Shown here: in pieces, positions 13,736 to 20,226 of the stretch | Layout: each line of letters starts with the position of its first letter | How positions within the stretch are numbered: position 1 is the stretch's first letter | DNA from: CAZWHE01 sp964633825 | GTDB lineage: Bacteria > Planctomycetota > B15-G4 > CAYZWU01 | Length of the DNA: 20,226 nt | Direction: 5' to 3' | NCBI GenBank assembly: GCA_964633825.1 | Contig: CAZWHE010000064.1 | Coordinates: 1-20,226 of the forward strand | Notes under the pieces: model-generated | Databases searched by the model: none | What the model saw: only the letters and a program-made list of their open reading frames with translations | What the model was told of the DNA's origin: nothing | Program-made: the position numbers and the translations under genes

Positions 13736-14268
13736 GTTTCAGCTGAGTCTCCCATATTTCTCTTTATCTTTCCCTTGAGGCCGGCCGAGTCGAGAGTGAT
13801 ACATTTCTCGCAGTCTTCGCGTCTGACACCTTCTTCGCAGAAATACCCGAATCCCTCGACCCACTCGGCGCCGCCTCGAGGACAGGATTCCACATATTCG
13901 GCGAACCGGACGAACCGATCGAGAAGATCGCGATGGACTGCGTGCTCGATCTTGCAGGCGGCTTCGTCGGCCTCCAGGGGATCGACTGCCAGAACCTTGA
14001 TGAAAAAGTTGCGAAGCCCCTCGTGCCGGCGCACCACATCCTGGGCCATCCTCTTCCCTTTGGGTGTGAGAGTGATCAGGTCGTATGGAGAATAATTGAC
14101 CAATCTTTTCGAAGCGAGGGAGCGAAGCGCTCCCGTCACCGAGGAGTTGTTGACCTGGAGGCTCTTGGCGATGTCCTTGGCTCGAGCCGCTTTTTTCTTG
14201 TTGATGATATGGAAGATGGCCTCCAAGTAGTCCTCCAAACTCGATGTCAGGTTCCGGCCCTTTTTCAT
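13732..14268 (-). CDS. DtxR/MntR-family metal-dependent repressor, iron-type
   Basis: This 178-residue transcription factor has a winged helix at about residues 8-70 (LEDYLEAIFHI, then a recognition region NNSSVTGALRSLASKRLV) and a metal-binding dimerisation domain at 72-127. Putative metal ligands are His82-Glu83 in RRHEGLRNFF and Cys105/Glu108/His109 in ACKIEHAVH. The cysteine matches the iron-sensing DtxR type rather than the manganese-type MntR. A C-terminal extension adds four cysteines (ESCP, YFCEE, EDCEKC), seen in some anaerobe homologues, which may bind another metal or sense redox state. GGGAG precedes the ATG. It heads the operon with the membrane protein, polyferredoxin and porin, and a palindrome upstream could be its own operator. 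Confidence 0.9.
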   Translation of the reverse strand: MKKGRNLTSSLEDYLEAIFHIINKKKAARAKDIAKSLQVNNSSVTGALRSLASKRLVNYSPYDLITLTPKGKRMAQDVVRRHEGLRNFFIKVLAVDPLEADEAACKIEHAVHRDLLDRFVRFAEYVESCPRGGAEWVEGFGYFCEEGVRREDCEKCITLDSAGLKGKIKRNMGDSAET

Positions 14269-14295
14269 CTTTCAGCTCCCTTTCAGAGGCTTGTT

Positions 14296-14320
14296 GTTTG
14301 CATGGTTTACAGCAAACCTA
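14296..14320 (-). promoter_or_regulatory. Candidate DtxR-type operator upstream of the regulator gene
   Basis: GGTTT-acagc-AAACC (14304-14318) is a perfect 5-bp inverted repeat. On the minus strand it reads TTAGGTTTGCTGTAAACC, whose left half matches the DtxR/IdeR consensus TTAGGTTAGGCTAACCTAA. A second overlapping inverted repeat is GTTTGC (14296-14301) with GCAAAC (14312-14317). It lies 28-52 bp before the ATG of the DtxR-family gene, a natural place for autorepression. By-eye match only. Confidence 0.45.
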
Positions 14321-14387
14321 AAAAAGTACGGCATTCCAAATGTTAGGGCAAGTCTATTCCATTACAGGCAAGGCCGAACCAGGAAAA

Positions 14388-15401
14388 TTATTCATCCAGC
14401 AGAGACCCGATATCCATCAGATAGACCGCCAGCCTGCCGCTTCTCGGCTCCTGCCCCCGGCTCGATGAGAAATTGACCGTCCTGCCGTCGGGTGAAAAAG
14501 CCGGAAATCCGTCAAAAGCATCATTGTATGTCAACCGGGTCTGTCGGCCCGATTCGGTATTCATGAGAAAGATCTCAAAGTTTCGAGGCGGCAAAACCTT
14601 GACATAAACGAAATACCTGCCGTCCGGGCTGGGATAGGGCGCCCAGTTGGTTCCATCATCATGAGTAATCCGGCGGAGCTCGGTGCCGTCGTGCTTAATC
14701 GTAAAAAGCGTCATGGGCAGAGGATGCCGCCCCTGGTCCTTTATTCTCCAGGCTCGAAAAAGGATGTGCTCGCTGTCGGCGAGATAGAAAGCCCCGCCTT
14801 CCTGCCAATCCCGGGTGTCGGTGATCTTCCTTTCGCCGCTTCCATCGGGCCGCATGCGCCACAAATCCATCCGTCCGTCGATCGATCGTCCAAAGAGAAT
14901 CCATTTCCCGTCAGGGGAGACGGAAACCTCGGCCTCGTACCATTCGTTCCGCGTCAGCCTCTTTACATCGGAGCCGTTCAGGTTGCAGCGATACAGTTCC
15001 GCGCCTCTGGGATAGTCGGTCACATCGGAATAATTGCCCGGAGGAAGATGGAGGTTGTCCCGCGTCGATGTAAAGATCAACTCCTTGCCGTTGGGGAAAA
15101 AATAGGAGCAGGCATCGACTCCCCGATCGTTGATGCACCGTATTTCGGAGCCGTCGAGACGGGTGGTAAAGACATGATAGTCTTTTTCGCTTTCATGGCG
15201 CCGGGCATTGAAGACGAGCGAGCACCCGTCCGGTGAAAAATAAGCCTCCGCAGCCGAGTAGAATCCCGGAACCTTTTTCACGGGCAGCTCTATGGAGTCG
15301 TTAATCTGCAAAGAGTCGGATGCGGTGCACGCAAAAAGACCCAATAGCGAAAAAACCGAAACACTGAAGTGCGTATAGAACCGTTTAAGAACAGAAACCA
15401 T
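14388..15401 (-). CDS. TolB/PD40-like beta-propeller lipoprotein
   Basis: This is a 337-residue predicted lipoprotein. The leader MVSVLKRFYTHFSVSVFSLL ends in the lipobox LFAC, with the lipidated cysteine near residue 25. The mature part carries WD40-like PD40 repeats of the TolB type: YFSPDGCSLVFNARR, YFFPNGKELIFTSTR, SVSPDGKWILFGRS, PSPDGRYFVYVK and FSPDGRTVNFSSSR, forming a six-bladed-type propeller. TolB proper belongs to the Tol-Pal system, but no tol genes are nearby and the lipid anchor is unlike TolB, so a separate scaffold or binding role is likelier. ATG 15401 is preferred over an in-frame TTG at 15422, because it begins the signal peptide cleanly. Confidence 0.87.
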   Translation of the reverse strand: MVSVLKRFYTHFSVSVFSLLGLFACTASDSLQINDSIELPVKKVPGFYSAAEAYFSPDGCSLVFNARRHESEKDYHVFTTRLDGSEIRCINDRGVDACSYFFPNGKELIFTSTRDNLHLPPGNYSDVTDYPRGAELYRCNLNGSDVKRLTRNEWYEAEVSVSPDGKWILFGRSIDGRMDLWRMRPDGSGERKITDTRDWQEGGAFYLADSEHILFRAWRIKDQGRHPLPMTLFTIKHDGTELRRITHDDGTNWAPYPSPDGRYFVYVKVLPPRNFEIFLMNTESGRQTRLTYNDAFDGFPAFSPDGRTVNFSSSRGQEPRSGRLAVYLMDIGSLLDE

Positions 15402-15477
15402 GACGATAATCCATCCGCTCAAGGAAAACAGACCCTCTTATTAGAGAAGCCTAACAGTGTGCGTGTAAACTAAATAT

Positions 15478-15483
15478 TGTCAA
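15478..15483 (-). promoter_or_regulatory. Candidate -35 element for the PD40 lipoprotein gene
   Basis: A perfect TTGACA on the minus strand (15483-15478) follows an A/T-rich tract resembling an UP element. No good -10 hexamer is found at 16-18 bp spacing, so the promoter is only tentative. Confidence 0.25.
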
Positions 15484-15540
15484 GCTTTGAAATCGAATTT
15501 TTTAAGGGAGCGAATCCGGAACAATCCCGTCCACTGTTCA

Positions 15541-15576
15541 CAAAAAGAGGCCGCGGCTCCAAGCGCCGCGGCCTCT
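15541..15576 (-). terminator. Intrinsic terminator of the sialidase-like gene
   Basis: A perfect 12-bp stem, AGAGGCCGCGGC (15546-15557) with GCCGCGGCCTCT (15565-15576), encloses a 7-nt loop. On the minus strand it is followed by a TTTTT tract (15546-15542). It lies 20 bp past the minus-strand stop codon at 15596. Confidence 0.88.
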
Positions 15577-15595
15577 GCAAGGTTTCACAATGTAA

Positions 15596-17368
15596 CTAGT
15601 ATGTGACGATATGGACGATGTCGCTCGTATATCCGGTGCTGGCCGGGCCCGTGTCATAACCGAATGCGACACAGTAGAGATTCAGCCCCGGAGGAAGCTG
15701 GCCGGGTCCGGGCAGGGTGAGCGGAGGGGTCGAACCGGCTCCGGCTGTGAGTGTTCCCGAGAGCTGTCCCGACATGATGTAACCCTTGGACACGTTGAGG
15801 TAGGCGTCGTTGGCCAGACCCGTGTTGAGGCCGAAACCCAAGGGGAGAACGTAGTTGCCCGTTCCGCCTGCGATGAAGACGCCGAAATTGGCGTTTCCGC
15901 CGACCCAGTTGCTCGCATCGAACCAGACCGATCCGTTCGCTGTCCAGTTGCCCTGTTCCGTCAGGTTCTGGGCGCGGAAACCGCCCACATAGACGTTGTT
16001 CGAACCGAGGTCGTCGCAGAGCCAGGCATAGATGCCGTTGTTGTAGAGTGTGTTGAATCCGACTTCGGCATAATCGACGTCGAAACCGGTGTTGTCCGAG
16101 ACCTCGAGATCACCTGTCCAAGTCTGGCCGCCGTCATTCGTAAAAGCGGCCTGCGACCTGTTGGGATAATCTCCGGAGCTCCATGTCAAAACAGTCGTCT
16201 CCGGTACTTCACTGAGCCTGGGGAATTTCGCATAACTGCCGCCCTGTGAGGACTGGACGACGTCCGTATTCCATGTGGCGCCGTATGTCATCGATGTGGA
16301 CGTGTAGATCTCGTCACCGCCCGACCGATTGTCACGCCAGGCGGCGATCACTGTGGGGGTGCCGTTGTAGTCGCTGATGGCGACATTGGAGCCGTCGCAG
16401 TCATCTGTCACAGTGCTGTAGCCGCCGACCATCACGGCGCCGTTCCATGTGAGGCCGCCGTCTTGGGATACATTGACCTGGACTTCTTCATTGGCAGCGT
16501 CGGAATACTCCTCCTGCCATCCCACGGCGACCATGTTTCCGACCACGGCGATCTCGATGCCGCCTTCGGCATCACCCACGCCGAGACCGGAGGCGTCGAG
16601 CTGCACGTCAGCGGGAAGCCAAGTGGCGCCGCCGTCAGTGCTTTGCTGGTACCAGACATCGTCGTAGCTCGCCGATCCGTTTCGGTCGTCGATAAAGGCC
16701 ACGTGAACGATCATGCTGTTGGCCGCCATGTCGATATAGTCCACGTCAACTGTATGGACGGGCTGGTCCGAAATCGCCACGGGACCGGTGAAGTTGGCAC
16801 CGCCGTCATGAGAGTAGACGAGATAGATCGCTTCATCGCCGTTGTCTACGGAAAGGAGGAAATAGACATTATTGTCCGGGACACCGGGTGAAACGACCAT
16901 CCTCCAGTCGCGGACCGAATTGCTGCCCGTGGGAAAACCCTTGGGAATCATGAATTCGCCCGCCCAGGTGGCGCCGCCGTCATCGGAATAGTTGAAAAAG
17001 ACGTCGTCCGAGCTCGTTCCGTAACGCTCGTCCTCCCAGGCCACGTAGATGCTGCCGTCGAGCACGGTAACGGAATCTTCCTGGGTGTATTTCTTCGTGG
17101 TGCCGCCGGGATCTTGATCGACCCTGATCGGGGCGGACCAGGTGATGCCGCGGCCGTCGGATGTGACGACAAAGACTTGCTGCTGGCCGTTGTCGTTATA
17201 GGCCACAGCAGAGAGCTCGCCGTCGCTCGAAACGGAAGGCCCATAAGCGACACCCGTCGTCGTCGTGTCGACCTGTGTGGACGGGCGCATGTTGACCTGA
17301 GCGTTTGCAATGCCGAAAGTCACGACACAGCAGAGCAAGAGAAAGAAAAACGGTTTCACTTTGAACAT
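15596..17368 (-). CDS. Secreted sialidase-like Asp-box propeller protein
   Basis: This 590-residue exported protein has a signal peptide (MFKVKPFFFLLLCCVVTFGI, cleavage after ANA). At least five Asp-box motifs are spread over the first 430 residues: SDDGGATW, SHDGGANF, STDGGATW, SQDGGLTW and TNDGGQTW, each near the end of a propeller blade, typical of sialidase-fold and BNR proteins. The region after about residue 470 (WTANGSVWFDASNWVGG onward) is a separate glycine-rich beta domain ending DIVHIVTY. The sialidase arginine triad cannot be assigned, so catalysis is uncertain. AAGGAG lies upstream of the ATG at 17368; an upstream start at 17443 would add a charged segment before the signal peptide. 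The gene has its own terminator. Confidence 0.87.
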   Translation of the reverse strand: MFKVKPFFFLLLCCVVTFGIANAQVNMRPSTQVDTTTTGVAYGPSVSSDGELSAVAYNDNGQQQVFVVTSDGRGITWSAPIRVDQDPGGTTKKYTQEDSVTVLDGSIYVAWEDERYGTSSDDVFFNYSDDGGATWAGEFMIPKGFPTGSNSVRDWRMVVSPGVPDNNVYFLLSVDNGDEAIYLVYSHDGGANFTGPVAISDQPVHTVDVDYIDMAANSMIVHVAFIDDRNGSASYDDVWYQQSTDGGATWLPADVQLDASGLGVGDAEGGIEIAVVGNMVAVGWQEEYSDAANEEVQVNVSQDGGLTWNGAVMVGGYSTVTDDCDGSNVAISDYNGTPTVIAAWRDNRSGGDEIYTSTSMTYGATWNTDVVQSSQGGSYAKFPRLSEVPETTVLTWSSGDYPNRSQAAFTNDGGQTWTGDLEVSDNTGFDVDYAEVGFNTLYNNGIYAWLCDDLGSNNVYVGGFRAQNLTEQGNWTANGSVWFDASNWVGGNANFGVFIAGGTGNYVLPLGFGLNTGLANDAYLNVSKGYIMSGQLSGTLTAGAGSTPPLTLPGPGQLPPGLNLYCVAFGYDTGPASTGYTSDIVHIVTY

Positions 17369-17886
17369 AATCTCACTCCTTTTCAAGAATCCAAACCTTT
17401 CAATTTTCGTTGCAGCTCCCAACTCAGGAACCGCTTTGAACACGATAGAATCAACGCAATTATGTTAGATTTAAATTGCGTGAGTTTTTGGTTAATCAAG
17501 AGAATCCCGCTTATGTCTCTCAGGCACTTCTTTCTCTAAGAGGTGTAGCGGTTGATCAGGGATCTTTCTATCAATGAGTCCCGAAAACTCGTAAACCCGA
17601 TCTGCCCATGTTATTACCGCGAGCCGGCCCTTCAGGCTCCGGGAACAGACCCTACTGATTCAGGCTTTTCTAAATATATTACTAATCTGATCTAAAGTCA
17701 ATGATAAAGAGAGCTCTTTCAGCACTATTCGATAAGGATCAAACCTCGTTTTGAATGTGCAATCCGCATAAATTAAGGAAAACTGCCTAGTTAAAGATCG
17801 AAATTTCGTATTTTTAATAATGCATTCTTTAATATCCCTGTCCCGATCATATAGAATCCTATTTTTCAAATAGGGTTTCATCGTTT
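17369..17886. other. AT-rich divergent intergenic region
   Basis: These 518 bases separate the sialidase-like gene (-) from the exporter operon (+). They are distinctly AT-rich against the rest of the window, as expected for two divergent promoters. CGCAATT (17455-17461) and AATTGCG (17474-17480) form a 7-bp inverted repeat followed by TTTTT. CCTATTT/AAATAGG (17858-17874) forms a hairpin just before the HlyD-like gene. A 73-codon minus-strand frame (17660-17881) has AT-driven composition and no recognisable motif; I do not call it a gene. Confidence 0.6.
17858..17874 (+). promoter_or_regulatory. Hairpin in the leader of the exporter operon
   Basis: CCTATTT (17858-17864) pairs with AAATAGG (17868-17874) around a TTC loop, ending 12 nt before the ATG at 17887. 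The weak Shine-Dalgarno-like ATAGGG lies in the 3' arm, so the hairpin could limit ribosome access. Regulatory effect is inference. Confidence 0.4.
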
Positions 17887-19020
17887 ATGAATGACGTCGA
17901 CCTCAACGAGCTGAAGATACAACACGAGCCCCTTGCCGGAAAAAAAAGATTTTCTTTTGTCCCGGCAGCGGTCCTTTTCGTGTTCGGCCTTGTCCTCGGT
18001 TTCCTTGCCGCACGGACTTGCCACCAGCCGGATCAGGAAACAGCATCTCCGCTCAATCCAGTCGCTCCGGCGCCGATTGAGTCCGAAAAGACCGGCCCAT
18101 CCCGTGATACGGGTTTTAAGGAGAGCTTCACGGAAGGGGGGTGGATCGAGGTGCCGTCTTATCACCCTGTTGTGGTGACTGCGCTCGTTCCGGGGCGTCT
18201 CGATGAGCTGAACGTTCTCGAAGGATCGCGCGTTAAGAAGGGAGACGTGATCGCCCGCCTCTATCAGAAAGACCGAAAAGACGCCCTCGACCGGGCTCTG
18301 GCCGAGCTCAAGGTTGCCGAAGCGAACCGGGCGCGTCTGAAAGCAGGCTTCAGGATCCAGGAAATCGAGAAAGCGAGATCTGAGATGGAAGCGGCCCTGG
18401 CCGACCTGGAACTGAAAGAAAAGATCGTGGCCCGAACACGGGATCTCCTCTCCAGCGGCGCTGTCAGCCGGGAGGATCTCGACAGAGACGAAGCTCAAAG
18501 CCGCGCCGCGCTCTCCCTCTATGAATCCCGGCGGCAGGAGCTTCTTTTAAAGGAGGAAGGGAGCCGGACCGAAGATATCCAGGCGGCCGAGGCACAACAG
18601 AGCCGCGCCCGCGCTCTTGTTGAACTGGCCCGGAACCAGTACGAATACTCAACGATCACGAGCCCTGCCGACGGCGTCGTGCTGGAGCGCTTTGTCACAC
18701 CCGGAACATGGATACCGGCAGACAATCCCCGGATCGTCAGCCTCTTCGATCCCGAGGACCTCCAGGTCCGCGTCGACGTGCGGCAGGAACACATCAAGGA
18801 CGTCTTCATTGGTCAAGATGTCGAGGTCTTTACCGATGCCGAAGCCAACCGGGCTTACAAGGGCACTGTCATCCGCATAGAACCGCTTGCCGATTTCAAG
18901 AAAAACACGGTGCAGATCAAGGTCCGGCTCCTCGAGACATCGAGCAGTCTTTTCCCCGAAATGATCGCCCGGATCCGCTTCAAGAGGAAAGATGATGCCA
19001 AAGACAATCGTCAGGACTGA
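17887..19020 (+). CDS. HlyD/MacA-type periplasmic adaptor of an ABC exporter
   Basis: This 377-residue membrane-fusion protein links an inner-membrane ABC exporter with the periplasm or outer membrane. A short cytoplasmic N-terminus precedes one transmembrane helix (about 22-41, PAAVLFVFGLVLGFLAA). The first lipoyl half is VVVTALVPGRLDELNVLEGS, with RVKKGDVIARLYQ. A long alpha-helical hairpin, rich in Ala/Glu/Arg, covers about 130-245. The second lipoyl half is YSTITSPADGVVLERFVTPGTW, and a beta-barrel region contains LQVRVDVRQEHI and GTVIRIEPLADFKKNTVQIKV. ATG 17887 is the only good start, though its Shine-Dalgarno is weak. It overlaps the ATPase gene by 29 bp, so translation is coupled. The transported substrate is unknown. 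Confidence 0.9.
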   Translation: MNDVDLNELKIQHEPLAGKKRFSFVPAAVLFVFGLVLGFLAARTCHQPDQETASPLNPVAPAPIESEKTGPSRDTGFKESFTEGGWIEVPSYHPVVVTALVPGRLDELNVLEGSRVKKGDVIARLYQKDRKDALDRALAELKVAEANRARLKAGFRIQEIEKARSEMEAALADLELKEKIVARTRDLLSSGAVSREDLDRDEAQSRAALSLYESRRQELLLKEEGSRTEDIQAAEAQQSRARALVELARNQYEYSTITSPADGVVLERFVTPGTWIPADNPRIVSLFDPEDLQVRVDVRQEHIKDVFIGQDVEVFTDAEANRAYKGTVIRIEPLADFKKNTVQIKVRLLETSSSLFPEMIARIRFKRKDDAKDNRQD

Positions 19021-19711
19021 AAACCTCACCAAGGCTTACCTGCGGGGAAACGAAGAGATCAGACCGCTGCAGGGAGTCAACCTCGTCGTCCGTGAGGGAG
19101 AATTCCTCGCCTTGATGGGACCTTCGGGCTCGGGGAAATCAACCCTCCTCAATCTTATTGCCGGCATCGATGCCCAGAACGAGGGGTTTATCAGTGTGGG
19201 CGGCGCCGATCTGACGAAGCTGAACGACGTTGAGCTCTCCCAGTGGCGGACCCGTTCGATCGGTTATATCTTTCAGCTCTACAACCTCGTTCCCGTCCTC
19301 ACTGCCTGGGAAAACGTGGAGCTTCCCCTTTTGCTCCTTCCCATGTCGAGATCGGAAAGAGCCAGACACGTGGAAACAGCGCTCAAAGCGGTGGGAATCG
19401 AAGACCGCCGCGATCACTATCCGAGACAGCTTTCGGGCGGCCAGGAGCAGAGGGTGGCCATTGCGCGCGCTATCGTCACCGATCCAAAAGTCATCCTGGC
19501 CGATGAACCGACGGGCGATCTCGACGCGGAGAGCGAGACAGCGATTCTCGAGCTGCTCAAACGGCTCAACAAGGAGTTTGATAAAACACTGATCATGGTG
19601 ACCCACGATCCGCGAGCGGCCTCGTACGCCGACAGGACCCTATATCTTGACAAGGGTGTTCTTGTCGAGACCGTCCCGACGGCAGAGAGCGCCGCCGCTG
19701 GAAGTGGGTGA
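18992..19711 (+). CDS. MacB/LolD-type ABC transporter ATPase
   Basis: This 239-residue nucleotide-binding subunit powers the exporter. All motifs are intact: Walker A GPSGSGKST (43-51), Q-loop glutamine in GYIFQLYNL (Q95), signature LSGGQEQRVAIARA (147-160), Walker B VILADEPTGDLD (167-178) and H-loop MVTHD (H205). The spacing and PVLTAWENVELPLLLL phrase are typical of the MacB/LolD/FtsE subgroup, which partners FtsX-fold permeases and drives mechanotransmission rather than classic alternating access. GAGGAAAG precedes two adjacent ATGs (18992 and 18995); either may start translation. It overlaps the adaptor gene by 29 bp and is followed after 42 bp by the permease gene. Confidence 0.95.
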   Translation: MMPKTIVRTENLTKAYLRGNEEIRPLQGVNLVVREGEFLALMGPSGSGKSTLLNLIAGIDAQNEGFISVGGADLTKLNDVELSQWRTRSIGYIFQLYNLVPVLTAWENVELPLLLLPMSRSERARHVETALKAVGIEDRRDHYPRQLSGGQEQRVAIARAIVTDPKVILADEPTGDLDAESETAILELLKRLNKEFDKTLIMVTHDPRAASYADRTLYLDKGVLVETVPTAESAAAGSG

Positions 19712-19753
19712 TCGATCGGTCAAGACGATATTTTGAAGGAGGCCTGTTAAGAG

Positions 19754-20226
19754 ATGTTTAAATTCTGGCACTACGTTCTGCGGAATGTAATCCGCAACCC
19801 GGTGAGGACCGGGCTGACGGTTCTGGGCGTGGGTGTTGCGGTTTTTATCGCCACCTATCTCCTAGCCGTCTTTGACAGCCGCAGCCAGCTCTCGGCCAAG
19901 ACGGCCGGCACGATTCTGGTCGTTCAGGAGAAGGACGTCTACTGACCGACCAAGAGCGAACTGCCCGGCGATGTGGACATGGCGCGCCGCATCGAGCGTG
20001 AGGTTCCCCACGTGGTCGAAGCCACGCCGGTTTTTTTCAAGATGAACCTCTGAGCGTCGTCGGGCGGCGGTCTGGTCAAGATCGCGGGAATCGACAAGAA
20101 CGATCTCCGGGACTTCATCGAGCTCGATGTCGCCCCCGAGGCATGGGAGAGCTTCCTCGCAAAGCGGAACGCCGCATTGCTGGGAAGCGATATTGTGACC
20201 ACGTTCAAGGAAAGATATATCTGGGA
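19754..20226 (+). CDS. FtsX/MacB-like permease with two in-frame TGA codons, partial (putative selenoprotein)
   Basis: This is the N-terminal part of an FtsX-fold ABC exporter permease, cut by the window edge. It opens MFKFWHYVLRNVIRNPVRTG with a first transmembrane helix at about 20-43, then enters the periplasmic MacB_PCD-type domain. The frame is interrupted by TGA at 19943-19945 (residue 64, context EKDVY-TGA-PTKSELP) and again at 20051-20053 (residue 100, context FKMNL-TGA-ASSGGG). It then stays open to the edge through VKIAGIDKNDLRDF and NAALLGSDIV. From memory, related permeases read roughly YCPTxSxLP and NNCRAS at these places, so both TGAs replace conserved cysteines. No other stop type or frameshift occurs. 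I infer selenocysteine at both sites. AAGGAGG precedes the ATG by 11-12 nt. Alternatives are a decaying pseudogene or opal-decoding by a tRNA-Cys variant. Confidence 0.82.
19966..19989 (+). promoter_or_regulatory. SECIS-like hairpin after the TGA at 19943
   Basis: CGGCG (19966-19970) pairs with CGCCG (19985-19989). ATG (19971-19973) pairs with CAT (19978-19980), leaving tetraloop TGGA (19974-19977) and a 4-nt bulge, GGCG, on the 3' side. The apical loop begins 29 nt after the TGA and has G second. The bulge makes it less regular than the hairpin near 3562. By-eye fold. Confidence 0.4.
20072..20098 (+). promoter_or_regulatory. SECIS-like hairpin after the TGA at 20051
   Basis: CT/AG (20072-20073 with 20097-20098), GTC/GAC (20075-20077 with 20093-20095) and GAT/ATC (20080-20082 with 20090-20092) stack around a 7-nt loop CGCGGGA (20083-20089), with a G-A mismatch and a two-A bulge. 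The loop starts 30 nt after the TGA and has G second. By-eye fold; stability is modest. Confidence 0.4.

Noticed and set aside
17660..17881. 73-codon minus-strand frame in the AT-rich intergenic region
   Set aside because: Composition follows the AT-rich DNA, there is no recognisable motif, and it occupies the expected promoter region of the divergent genes.
19754..20226. Genome-wide reassignment of TGA to a sense codon
   Set aside because: TGA cleanly terminates at least eight ordinary genes in this window, including overlapping ones, so it works as a stop here.

Overview
The window reads as GC-rich chromosomal DNA from a Gram-negative bacterium. Evidence for an outer membrane is an OprB-type porin, two probable lipoproteins, several signal-peptide proteins, and an HlyD/MacB/FtsX-type exporter. 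I cannot name the phylum from sequence alone. The exporter proteins resemble those of environmental lineages such as Planctomycetes, and the membrane polyferredoxin would suit an anaerobic or microaerobic life. No rRNA, tRNA, CRISPR array or transposase gene is visible.

Layout. 1-565 is gene-free and rich in small repeats and palindromes. 566-1405 (+) holds two tandem YjbQ-family genes. 1434-3290 (-) is a two-gene operon: an LsrF-like class I aldolase/thiolase followed by a zinc alcohol dehydrogenase. 3493-3747 (+) is a small DUF4242-like gene with an in-frame TGA. It is followed by an 83-bp MITE-like inverted repeat, a TIGR00266/AIM24 gene (3875-4660) with its own terminator, and a secreted VIT-vWA protein (4828-7071). 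A bidirectional terminator separates that gene from a secreted BNR beta-propeller protein (7139-8575, -). 8822-10567 (+) encodes a small lipoprotein and an SNF-family sodium symporter whose stop codon lies inside a four-copy 21-bp hairpin repeat. 10642-14268 (-) is an apparent operon of an iron-type DtxR regulator, an eight-helix membrane protein, a membrane polyferredoxin and an OprB porin. 14388-17368 (-) holds a PD40/TolB-like lipoprotein and a secreted sialidase-like propeller. 17887 to the right edge (+) encodes an exporter: HlyD-like adaptor, MacB-type ATPase, and an FtsX-like permease that runs off the window.

The main discovery is recoding. The FtsX-like permease is interrupted by two in-frame TGA codons (19943 and 20051), and the DUF4242-like gene by one (3547). 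In each case the protein continues smoothly in the same frame. In the permease both positions match, from my memory of the family, conserved cysteines of homologous permeases. Each TGA is followed by a hairpin at the distance expected of a bacterial SECIS element, with G as the second apical-loop base. TGA ends many ordinary genes here, so a genome-wide code change is unlikely. I propose a double-selenocysteine ABC exporter permease and a DUF4242 selenoprotein. The selA/B/C/D machinery is not in the window, so this remains an inference.
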